Assembly (NCBI RefSeq): GCF_001039355.2
Contig: NW_019775733.1
Span: forward strand, 48,875-104,451
Reading direction: 5' to 3'
Origin: Lingula anatina
Taxonomy: Eukaryota > Brachiopoda > Lingulata > Lingulida > Lingulidae
DNA length: 55,577 bases
In this document: one piece after another, positions 21,526 to 32,283 of the stretch
Layout: each line of letters starts with the position of its first letter
Position numbering within the stretch: position 1 is the stretch's first letter
Made by a program: the position numbers and the translations under genes
Notes under the pieces: model-generated
Databases searched by the model: none
Told to the model about the DNA's origin: nothing
The model's input: the letters and a program-made list of their open reading frames with translations, nothing else

Positions 21526-21693
21526 TCACTTCTCCGTACACTCCACAGACAGTCGAAAACTGGTGATTCCAAACTCTATCACCACAGCCAGGAACGGTGA
21601 TACTTGGCGAAGGGCTGGCAGAAATATCAGAGTGAAGAACATAGAAAGGATCAACTGTTGGGAGTTGATGTCTTCTACCCATGGTATAGCCAT
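21526..21693 (-). pseudogene. CARD-only protein, copy 2, with the CARD core deleted in frame
   Basis: Same start (MAIP) and same end (SVECTEK) as the full copies but only 55 codons. Comparison with copies 1 and 3 shows 67 codons missing, exactly in frame, removing most death-fold helices. The reading frame remains open. It may be a dead copy, or make a short peptide. Confidence 0.6.
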
Positions 21694-21738
21694 TCTCAAC
21701 GTACGGATGGATATACTGTGATTGGATATTTACTGCAA

Positions 21739-21784
<46 letters not shown>

Positions 21785-22127
21785 GAATTGGAAAAAAAGG
21801 GAATAGAATAACAGATCTTAAGGAAACTAAAAAAAAAGAGACTATCTCGTATTTTTACATCATGTTTAATTGCCTGTCACGCAAATTTGCGAGCTTCCTT
21901 GAAAAAAGGTGTAATAAACATGACACGTCAATGCGGTTTTTTATTCCTTTGTGAAAGAAAGTCATACCCAGCTATTCATGATTTCCAACATTTTCGGTGA
22001 GATATGAATAAAGTTTTATTTACTGTTGCGATTTGGGATTTGGTGACATTTGTATGCCACTGTGATCACCTTCACTAAAATACACCCTTCTACATGTATA
22101 ATAAAGTGATTGGGCGGAGTAGACCCA

Positions 22128-22178
22128 GACTCGATAATTCTGAGATACAGCACTCCCACTGTGTTACCCTATCGAGTC
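22128..22178 (+). repeat. Deleted tRNA-like sequence
   Basis: Partner of the tRNA-like sequence at 35703. It keeps the complementary ends gactcgat and atcgagtc but has lost about 19 bases, including the B-box region. Confidence 0.45.
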
Positions 22179-22442
22179 AGGACCCCCTCCCCCTCCCCCT
22201 CATCACTTCACAAACTTAAGCATACATTAATTGACATCTTACTGTGATATTTATCTTGTACTTTAATATAGCGTTTTTATAGCTGGCTTTTAAAGTGCAC
22301 CACGGGAAACATTAGGCTTATATACCATCAGTTCTTACATGTATGATACAATGTTCCTAGTCTATCGTTAACACTAACAAGATAATGATTAAAGAAACAA
22401 ATATTCGAAAACCTCACGAAAATATATATCAACTTGTATTAC

Positions 22443-22598
22443 CTGAGGCTAGAATGTCTGGACTTGGTTAAGAGACTGAGATCTTATTTTTGGAGTTAGC
22501 AATCTGAGCATTTCAATTACTGTGTCCCGACTTTGGTTGGAAGAAAATCGACAGTTTTGGAGGGGAGCTTGCCGCCTCGACAAGCAGCAAGCGTTCAG
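22443..22598 (-). other. Conserved exon-like block (second leader exon), unit 2
   Basis: On the minus strand it is bounded by an acceptor (ttacag) and a donor (cctcag|gtaata). The same block at 36327-36490 is strongly conserved, including a translated stretch SRDTVIEMLRLLTPKIR. This copy has an indel that shifts its frame, and in both copies a stop lies just before the donor. It is best read as a noncoding or uORF-bearing leader exon of the CARD gene. Confidence 0.4.
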
Positions 22599-22715
22599 CT
22601 GTAATAACCTGAGAAAATAAAATATTTTTGAAATGAGATCCATCGCTTCATTATACATGATATTTGTGTCGAATCAAATTAAAAAAAAATTATGATGAAA
22701 CGAAGAAGCACATAC

Positions 22716-22784
22716 CTAAAGTCAGTGAATGGGGTGCACGATCTTCTGCAATGTGTTGAACAGGGAAATCCAAATGTGAGTCAG
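22716..22784 (-). other. Conserved exon-like block (first leader exon), unit 2
   Basis: 69 bases with a T-rich tract and cag acceptor upstream and a gtatgt donor downstream on the minus strand. One frame is open (ADSHLDFPVQHIAEDRAPHS). Its partner at 36617-36685 has the same borders. Confidence 0.45.
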
Positions 22785-22790
22785 CTGAAA

Positions 22791-23818
22791 AAAAAACAAC
22801 ATATATATATGCATAGGAATGCATAAAAATATTTCGACAAGCGTTCAAAGATGATCAACCGCTGCTGTTGTCGTGGTCGTGCACGTATATATACATATAA
22901 TGAAATGGACTCTTCCACTAATAGAGAAACTGGGTTCATTCTAAAAACGATATATTCTTTAAATCTATAGTTTAACTTGAATGTACAGGTTCATGCCAAC
23001 TTGATGTGCAGTTTCAGTTATCCGTTTTATTTAAATAATACGGTATCAGTTTATTTTTTAAATAATTTGTGATTTTACAATTTCAATTCCTCCTCTATTT
23101 CCCTAGCCAGTGCAGTAGTCTAACGACTGCGCATGCGCCACACTTATCTTTTTCTACTTGTTTTATTGATTTCCAAAAGTTACCTACATTGGCAAAAGTT
23201 ACCTACGTTGATTTACCTGTCAACACTACATGCGCGAATGTAAGGCAGTGAGAGAGAATTAGTCCCTTTTAAATTTTTTTTCCTGGCATTTCTTGTATGT
23301 AGCTTAGGTTAATTTTGGTGTCAGCTAGCAGGCAAGGGTGTAAACTACTGCCTATTTCTATTTTGAGTACCAGGCACGGCGTGCAGTGTGAGATCTCTGG
23401 CGGAGGGGACTGCTTACTGTGAGCGGTGCAACGGTTTGTCTTGCGGACCTACGGAAAGAACAATTGGTTTGACCTTCTAGCTTCCAGTGATTCATTCAAT
23501 ACGACCATTGTAAACAGTGTGCTGGAATGTGGGAGTTGTGAGTAGACTTGTACTTTCTCTCTAACCTCTACCAGGGTGGCAGATTTTTTAGATTTTGTTA
23601 ACTGCCACTTAAATAAAGTGAAAGATGAATCCCACCTCCTTCTAGAGTGCAACAAATACGATATTCCATACTGTGGAATCCTGCATAAATTCCACATTGT
23701 GTAGTCATAGTTAATCAACATGTTATTATCTAATTTGCGTCTGTCCTGTATACATTTAAATATTATTTTCTGTAAAGGCCCATAGGTAGGCCTATGCTTG
23801 AGACAGATGCATATCACC
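22791..23818. other. No confident gene; left flank shared with 37165-37319
   Basis: The string ccctagccagtg...gactgcgcatgcgcc at about 23102 and the block caacactacatg...cagtgagagagaat at 23221-23262 recur at 37168 and 37280. The second match ends exactly where the ISL2EU element begins at 37320. The open frame at 23449-23817 on the minus strand has no recognisable domain. Confidence 0.5.
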
Positions 23819-24060
23819 TGTTAATATTGCACAACAATAAGCATGTAAATAAGTAGCAGCCACATGTACGTGTATGTAAATAAGTAGCAGCCACATGTAC
23901 ACATAGATTCCCTGTAGATAATCTGTATATAACTTGAAGCTTGTCCAGAATAAAGACACTTTTGATCTGAGACTGAAGATGTGAGGTTGTTCTGTTATGC
24001 TTCTCTGTGTACGTAAAGTGAAAGACTGAGTCGAATCTGGAGTCATATCGGAGCCCATAG
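23819..24060 (+). repeat. Possible short LTR remnant with 31-bp duplication
   Basis: Contains a TATATAA-like box (about 23926) followed about 20 bases later by AATAAA (about 23950), a spacing seen in LTR promoter/R regions. A sequence resembling a copia-type primer site (ATATCGGAGCCC) follows near 24043. A 31-base block is tandemly duplicated at 23843-23903. No target duplication was found, so this is tentative. Confidence 0.25.
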
Positions 24061-24153
24061 ATTAGTTAATTCGTTAATGGAAATCAATACACTGGAATTC
24101 AGTACAGTTAAAGTCATTTTAGACGGTTCACAACAATACGTACGTGCTTCCTT

Positions 24154-24349
24154 CAGTGGCGGATTTAGAAGGGGGGTGGGGGTTAGAGGGATCCTGACCC
24201 CCCCCCCCCTTCCATTTATGGTGCCCCCCTGGAAATTAGAATTTTGACTAGCTGGATCCTAGTTCTAAACCTTTCCAAATAGCACCGTATTCACCCTTTT
24301 AAATACCAAAAACTTTCACCCCCCTCAAATAATCCTGGATCGGCTCCTG
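24154..24349. mobile_element. hAT-like MITE, 196 bp
   Basis: Inverted termini CAGTGGCGGATTTAG and CTGGATCGGCTCCTG with C-rich/G-rich arms inside, a type common in marine invertebrate genomes. Flanks do not show a clean 8-base duplication. Confidence 0.6.
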
Positions 24350-24864
24350 GGTTAGTAGCTAGGTCAAACGATGCAGGAACAACGTGAAATCATGAGGGTC
24401 AATACCTACACTCAACGTTATTACACACCGAGTGTTGTAAATTAGAACACATTCAGAAGGGGGCAGCTGTCGGAGTTCCTACCCTTAGCTGAACTCAGCA
24501 ATAATAAACTGTTTAATGTCCTTATGGGTGCTCAAGACTTAGATATTCTTAGAATATTTCATAAATACATGTAGATACTTCCAACAAAGGGAACAGGCCC
24601 TCTCTTAATACATTCTACTCTTTTCAGTGTATGTATTTAAGTTCATCACCTATAGCTTACCACTATACATTTTATTTATTTTTTTAAGCTAACTTATAAA
24701 TGGTATTTTTATTTATTTAATTAGACCTAAGTGTGTGTCCATGTCCTGTAGATTTACGTGTCTATAGCTTGAGTTGTATATTCAACCACTGTGATTGTAC
24801 CTTGTATGTAAAGGTTGAGATCAAGAAACATTATATCATATAGATAAGTATATATATAAATATT

Positions 24865-24942
<78 letters not shown>

Positions 24943-25134
24943 CTTATGTTCAAATTTTGCCTAATTTTGTAACTCTGAATTTCAGAAAAGGAATGTTAAC
25001 TATGTGTACTTTTAACTGTCTAGCGATATTTACTTGTACATTCATTTTATTTTGTCATTGTGACATGTTTTATCTGGTCAGTTAGATTAGATATTTAGAA
25101 TATAAACATTAGATGAAGGGGGGTTATACCCTGT
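24350..25134. other. No gene; long (TA)n microsatellite at about 24868-24939
   Basis: AT-rich sequence with a TA run of about 70 bases. Nothing else recognised. Confidence 0.6.
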
Positions 25135-26631
25135 AGTTCTTGATCCATAATCTGAACATTAGATCCATTATATCCATTATATCCATTATCCACAGATGAC
25201 AGGTCGCACATTTTGTAATGTAGTGAAGAGTCGGCGAATAGTTCAGGACACCAAGAAAAGTGAATTGTCCTCTGTCCACTTGAAAATTCAGAGATAGTCA
25301 GAACATTTGCAGTCTCAGGAAGTTGAACCGAGTGAAATGTTTGAAATACAGAAAAAATGGGCTTTTCATGCTTATGCACTGTATTTTCATATATTTCAGG
25401 CAGACGTTATGTCCTAGCTAGTTGATCCAGTTATCATCACCAGGAGAAAAAGAACTGTGTCGTCACAGCATGCGGAAAGCAAGTCTTATTTCCCATTGCA
25501 TTGAGACCTATTTCTCACCTAACACAATGAGTTAATTCTCACCAGAGAACAGAAGACATGGACTCCGGACAGCTTGATATTTTGAGCGTATATTATTTAT
25601 ATATTGAATTTTTTATTAAATAGTTCATTTTTTTCCTATATGATAAATATGATTATTTGTTTTATCTGCTTACCGTTTCTTCTGCTCACTATGACAGACT
25701 TTGTGATGTACCTCATCATTCACTGAGCTGTGAGATTTTGTCTTTGTAGTAGTAAATTAATCTAAAACCAGGTCTTAAAAAGAGGCATTTTACACAATAA
25801 GGAAAAAATGAAATAGGCCCTACCACATAACTAGTATTATTCAACACTGTGTCATGTTCGTCATTGGATTTTAATGTGAAAGACAAACTGTTTACTGGTA
25901 TATAAGCAGAGATTATATTTGCTAGATGCTCCATAATGAGAAATGTAAAGTTCACTTGTTCATTCCTTACAAAATTCATAACAAATGTGATGCTGAGATC
26001 TGATGACATACTTAAGTCGTTCTCCTACTCCAGCAAAATGCAAGTTCTACCAGTATTATTTTCTGCAGATCTTCAAGATTAAATATTTCAGTCAGTGTTA
26101 AAGCTGGCATCAAATTTGTATTAGAAAGCACCTTACGTCTCTAGTGATATCTTAAACATATAGAGTGATATTGTAAGTGTAAGCGAGATAGATGCAATAA
26201 AGTTTGACATAAAATACTGTTATTTTTTTTCTTATATGAGCCTTTATATACAGTTCTCTAGGCACCCGACACCCCCCCCACCCCGGCACACCCCACCCCT
26301 TTGTATACCCCACTCCCCTGGTATACCTCCACCCCCTGGTATACCCCACTCCCTTGGTAACTCCCCACCCCCTGGTATACACCCACCCCCTGGTACACCC
26401 CTACCCCGGCACACCCCCTGGTATACCCCACCCACTTATTGACACTTTTTATTAATTATTTAATTTTATGTCATTGATTGTAATTTCAAATTACATTTTA
26501 TATTTTTATAAAGTATGTACTACTCTTTACATGTGAATTCACATCGTAATAAAGCAGATATTTGAAAATTAAAACGTGATGAAGAATTTATAACAAAGTC
26601 AAAACGCGGTTAAACCGCACAATATAATAAT
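25135..26631. repeat. 1.5-kb duplicated block, first copy (contains repeat family B)
   Basis: Almost identical to 26633-28127, with only scattered substitutions and small indels. This copy ends exactly at the N and the second copy starts exactly after it. It contains a full family B unit (about 25520-26260) and minisatellite block 2 (26261-26434). Confidence 0.95.
26261..26434. repeat. C-rich minisatellite, block 2
   Basis: Tandem cccctggtatacccc-type units at the end of family B, as at 18271. Its open frames on both strands are repeat artefacts. Confidence 0.9.
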
Positions 26632-26632
26632 N
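26632..26632. other. Single N between two copies of the same 1.5-kb block
   Basis: Position and copy identity suggest two overlapping contig ends that were placed side by side. Confidence 0.8.
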
Positions 26633-28127
26633 AGTTCTTGATCCATAATCTGAACATTAGATCCATTAGATCCATTATATCCATTATCCACAGATGACAG
26701 GTCACACATTATGTAATGTAGTGAAGAGTCGGCGAATAGTTCAGGACACCAAGAAAAGTGAATTGTCCTCTGTCCACTTGAAAATTCAGAGATAGTCAGA
26801 ACATTTCCAGTCTCAGGAAGTTCAACCGAGTGAAGTGTTTGAATTCAGAAAAATGGGCTTTTCATGCTTATGCACTGTATTTTCATATATTTCAGGCAGT
26901 CGTTATGTCCTAGCTAGTTGATCCAGTTATCATCACCAGGAGAAAAAGAACTGTGTTGTCACAGCATGCGGAAAGCAAGTCTTATTTCCCATTGCATTGA
27001 GACCTATTTCTCACCTAACACAATGAGTTAATTCTCACCAGAGAACAGAAGACATGGACTCCGGACAGCTTGATATTTTGAGCGTATATTATTTATATCT
27101 TGAATTTTTTATTAAATAGTTCATTTTTTTCCTATATGATAAATATGATTATTTGTTTTATCTGCTTACCGTTTCTTCTGTTCACTATGACAGACTTTGT
27201 GATGTACCTCATCATTCACTGAGCTGTGAGATTTTGTCTTTGTAGTAGTAAATTAATCTAAAACCAGGTCTTAAAAAGAGGCATTTTACACAATAAGGAA
27301 AAAATGAAATAGGCCCTACCACATAACTAGTATTATTCAACACTGTGTCATGTTCGTCATTGGATTTTAATGTGAAAGACAAACTGTTTACTGGTATATA
27401 AGCAGAGATTATATTTGCTAGATGCTCCATAATGAGAAATGTAAAGTTCACTTGTTCATTCCTTACAAAATTCATAACAAATGTGATGCTGAGATCTGAT
27501 GACATACTTAAGTCGTTCTCCTACTCCAGCAAAATGCAAGTTCTACCAGTATTATTTTCTGCAGATCTTCAAGATTAAATATTTCAGTCAGTGTTAAAGC
27601 TGGCATCAAATTTGTATTAGAAAGCACCTTACGTCTCTAGTGATATCTTAAACATATAGAGTGATATTGTAAGTGTAAGCGAGATAGATGCAATAAAGTT
27701 TGACATAAAATACTGTTATTTTTTTTCTTATATGAGCCTTTATATACAGTTCTCTAGGCACCCGACACCCCCCCCACCCCGGCACACCCCACCCCTTTGT
27801 ATACCCCACTCCCCTGGTATACCTCCACCCCCTGGTATACCCCACTCCCTTGGTAACTCCCCACCCCCTGGTATACACCCACCCCCTGGTACACCCCTAC
27901 CCCGGCACACCCCCTGGTATACCCCACCCACTTATTGACACTTTTTATTAATTATTTAATTTTATGTCATTGATTGTAATTTCAAATTACATTTTATATT
28001 TTTATAAAGTATGTACTACTCTTTACATGTGAATTCACATCGTAATAAAGCAGATATTTGAAAATTAAAACGTGATGAAGAATTTATAACAAAGTCAAAA
28101 CGCGGTTAAACCGCACAATATAATAAT
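26633..28127. repeat. 1.5-kb duplicated block, second copy (contains family B)
   Basis: Second copy of 25135-26631, with minisatellite block 3 at 27757-27930. After 28127 the sequence continues into other material that the first copy lacks. Confidence 0.95.
27757..27930. repeat. C-rich minisatellite, block 3
   Basis: Same as block 2, in the second copy of the 1.5-kb duplicated block. Confidence 0.9.
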
Positions 28128-30379
28128 CACTTCTTCATTCACATTATAGATTAAAATTAATATAAAATAAATTATTTCGTGGTACCCTACTTATGATAAA
28201 AACAGTAAATTGTCAAATATGCTGCCTGCAACAATCTTTTCAATTCTCATCACAGAAAAATATCACAGTGACAATGGCGCAGATTTACAACTGCAACAAC
28301 AAAATAAAATATATAACTTAGTGGCCAATTATACAAGAGGGAAGGACATAACAAAACATCAGATTCGGTGGCAAAGCCTTAAAAACAATAGCACTTCACC
28401 ATCTGTCAATATGTGGTTAAGGTAGAAAAAGGCATCCCCCCCCCCCCACAAACACACATTATGACAAACCTCGAACATACTTTAAATGGCTAATATTAAT
28501 AGTGACGGGGATCTATCTACTTGGCATTTATAGTGCCTGCTATGTCAAGTTATCTCTGAAGCTCAGGGTGCTGCTATACCACCTAGCGGTCAGTGAGCAA
28601 TAACATCTACTAGCATCAGTCTGAAGAAGGCCTATCTTCACGTTGGCCGCAAGCTGACGGTGGGAAGACTAATATATTTCATGCTTGTGCTAATATAATA
28701 ATGATCTTATTACCAAGCCATTCAGGCTAATGAACATTTTTTTTCAATTATAATATAAAAATTGTATAAGATCCTAATTTTCTTGGTGTAAGTTTTTATG
28801 CAATATACTCGTATGATCAGTCCTTTCGTAAATAATATATGAACAGTTTATAATCTGTCTAAAACCCTGGGTTTAATAAACAGTGTTTAAACAGCCGGTT
28901 ACCTAACTGACCTTTAAATATTTTATTCATTTAAACACTGGCCAATAAAATAATAATAATAATAATAACATTAAATAAATTAATTAATTTATTTAATGAA
29001 TAAATGAAAAGTATTTATAAAAATGTAAAGACACGTTATAGAGATTGATTCGTTACATCAGGTTTAATTACCTGTCCCTTAAACTAGGGGACCTTAATTT
29101 AACTATAGCAGAAAAAGTATTTTGTATAATTTTAGATTTGACCAATTGTTTCTGGGGTTTACGTAAGATACTAGAACCATGATGTAAAAATCGATAGATG
29201 TATGCATCATATTTTCCAATCAGTTCCGTTTTTCCATGTCAAAAAAAAATGGCTGCCCAAAAAATACACAAAAACATAAATTACAACTAGAGGAAGGAAG
29301 TATAAAGGATGTGTACAGGGCATCAAACCTAATTTAAACTTTCGCAGGAATGTCTAAGGTCCGGTCATTATTTAAGTTACAGAATTTTGCAGGGGGGGGG
29401 GGGGGAGAGAAAATGCGTCTGATCATCACCCCCTCCACACACACACACACACACAAAAACAAAAAATGATAGAATTGGTAACACCCCTGATTGCATTCAA
29501 ATTTTTCGGGACTCCTTTCCGGGTTGATTGAAAAATCAGGTCCCGCCTCAATACAAAAATATATACGAACTGTGCAAAATTCATATTTTTCACTACTGCT
29601 TGAATGGCAATTCACAAAGCAAAAAACTTCTTTTATGTAACTGATTAAATTACTTTTCTAAAATACGGCATAAAAATTATGTTTAAACACTGTACTCATG
29701 TGGTGACTTAAAATTAAAAAATTCCATGTTTCAGTCGAAAATAGAAAACCCTGTTAAATGTACTTATAGCACTACAGGTAATTGCTTGGACTTGGACACG
29801 AAAAACCTTTTTTTAACATTTTCCCGGGGAAGATACGCTACGTTCGTTTAAGCCATGAAGCAAAGCCCCCTGAGTTACAGTTTAAATATAAAAAAGACCT
29901 CCTTTCACCAACTATCCACATGGCTGAATCCCTATACGCCTGTATTGGAGCACGATAAAAAATAAAAAAATAAACAAAAAGTATCTCCCAGAACTTACAT
30001 TAACGGAACACACGTACGTTACCATTTGGTATCGTAAATTGGATGGTAAGTTCCCCATTAAATAACATGGTAGCCATGATAAATATTGCATTTAGTTGTA
30101 AAAATAAAGCCAAATACAACTTCAAATGTTAAATGTTATTTTTTGAGACTTGTGACTTCAATTCTTTAAATCAAATATGTGTATAGAACAAAAATCCACG
30201 ACTGTCACAATTTCATTTCAATTTTTAATTTTTACCATGTCTTTTACCTTACGCAAAGAGCCCTTAACAGTAAAGTATGTTCCAAAAGCGTACGGTAACG
30301 TATGTTCCGGGTCATTTAATTTTAATTTTTATAACGTGTTCCGATATATTTTGTAGTTATTCGGTCAAGGTCAATTATA
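28128..30379. other. No gene; G-run and (CA)n tract at about 29390-29455
   Basis: 28130-28440 shows weak collinearity with 34050-34400 (both have a catgataaaaa/tatgataaaaa block followed by cagcaacaa/caacaac strings), so both are probably old copies of one repeat. A LINE-like string gaagaaggc...gttggccgcaagc lies at about 28624-28660. No exon was recognised. Confidence 0.4.
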
Positions 30380-30466
30380 CATGACGTTAGGACGTTTTAT
30401 AAATATTTAAACTGTAACTCTAGGGGCTTCGCATCATGGCTTATACTAGGTCATATAACACGGTAG

Positions 30467-31106
30467 TGTTATACAATTTGTCTCTGTCTTTAAATTACAT
30501 TTTCAATCACGGAAGAGACACCAAAATTAGAAACAAAAATCTCGGTAGAGTAATTTATTTAAGTAATTGAAGATACACCCCTTTTGGTTGACAGAAAATG
30601 GAAACTCGGTGCCGACTCTAAATCGCAGAAATTCCTTGGGCCTCATTTAAGTCATTTCGCTTCTTTGATCTCTTCCACCCAAAACAGTCACTACACCTGG
30701 GAAAGTTTTAGTTGAGGCCAATCCCAGGTCCGAGCGTTAGGTAACCTTCCGACCCGGAGAACATATCCGTGTTCAGGGCTACTATGAAATGTAATATAGT
30801 CCCTGCATTTAGTTTTATCATATATCCTATTAATCACGTATGTTACCTTTAGTTCCTTTATTATTCCTATAAATTACACACATTTAGTAATAGTTGTTGG
30901 GCACGCAGGACTTAGAACGATTCCCTATAAAATGAGGACTTCTTAGTTAGTGAGAGAGAGACCCCGGGAGATCGTCGTGACTGTCCCTGCCTGTGTGCCA
31001 GATTGTAGCCCGTCAGCTAATAAAGATCTTCATGAGGTACCATTGATGTCTTCGGTGTTTGCAAAGTTTTTACTTGCTCAGAAATAAGTAACCAACCTGG
31101 GTTACA
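30467..31106 (+). mobile_element. Solo LTR, 640 bp, with 4-bp target duplication GTAG
   Basis: Starts TGTTATAC and ends GGGTTACA, with GTAG on both sides (30463-30466 and 31107-31110). Inside, TATAAAA at 30926-30932 is followed 87 bases later by AATAAA at 31019-31024, the expected U3-R layout for a plus-strand LTR. The R1-like sequence at 1140-1200 reads across the insertion point without the LTR. No internal retroelement sequence is attached. Confidence 0.7.
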
Positions 31107-31329
31107 GTAGCATATGTTCCCTAGAAAAAATGTCAAAATGTTTTATTTTGTTCAAGTACTTGTGGGCAAGAGATACAATGTTTTCTTTTGCTGATCGAAC
31201 AATATATTTTGATTCCATGATAGTTTGACATTTCTAATATTTGGAGTACGAGGGAAAAAATAATTTATTTAATGCTTATTTTACTTTCAGTAGGGTGCAT
31301 TTTCCCCGTTTTTAATATTCAGCGACAAG

Positions 31330-32283
31330 CAAACTAAAGCTGCCAGAAGACAAAAAATTGCTCTATACAGAAGATAGTTATAATTTTTTTTACAACGTTA
31401 TACTAGTAGGAGATAAATCAAAGACCAAAACCAGTGATGACTGAATTTTCAAAGTGAGTAAAACGTTTCACTGCTAGACGTTTTGTATGTGTGACAGTAA
31501 CGTATGTTAATTCCTTTCTGGGGTTAGACGATGAATTAATTTTTGGTTCCAGGAGAGTGAATCTTTGATACAAACTTCTTCATGTGGGCGTAAAATAATC
31601 AAACATAGTTTGCAATCTGAGCACTAAATATTTTTAAGAGCATGCCAGTGACATCAATTGCACCTCTATATTGGGTTTTGGTGTTAAGCATGTAATATCG
31701 AGACAGTCGTGGGTTTTCGTTCCATATATCGGTACACTTTTAAAAAAGTTGAATACAACTTCAAATTCATTAAATGTTATATTTTGAGACTTGTGGCTTT
31801 TCAGCTTGTGAAATGCACCTCCACAATGAATATTGGGTTTAGGTGCTATATGTGCCTCTAATGTGCCCTTATAATTGGTTGTATTAAAAAAGGGAAATCC
31901 CCTTGACCTATATTTCAGCCCCAGTTGGCAATACGTAAACATTGCGGAATGTCAGTGAGAAAAATAATTATTTTAAAGCCGGTCGTAATAAATGTACTGA
32001 AAATTTCTCAAACACATTATATATAAATATTTTCTATATGAAAAGTAACTACAGTATTTGTTGCTGTTTTTTTTTTTTCGGGAATTCGCATAATTATTAA
32101 TGTTTGTATGTGAAACGTTTTCAACTATATCACTCACCTGGCCAATTTACTTCGAATCCCAACGTAATTGAAATAACCGAACATTCTCCCAGTGGGAATG
32201 ACGTCACATGGGTGTTGTTTTAAAGCTAGGGATATGAAAATTGAACCCATGCTTAATAAAACCTAGATAAACTGACGATGCAG
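31330..32283. repeat. Dispersed repeat R1, copy B
   Basis: Partner of 15677-16767. It lacks the 138 bases at 16397-16534. Upstream R1-related sequence extends left to about 30380, interrupted by the solo LTR. Confidence 0.85.

Larger units (their letters stand above)
21377..22790 (-). repeat. CARD segmental duplication, unit 2
   Basis: Collinear with 34850-36690 apart from three clear differences: a 201-base in-frame deletion inside the CARD exon, absence of a 300-base element present at 35851, and a shortened tRNA-like sequence. An (AAT)n run lies at 21739-21781. Confidence 0.85.
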
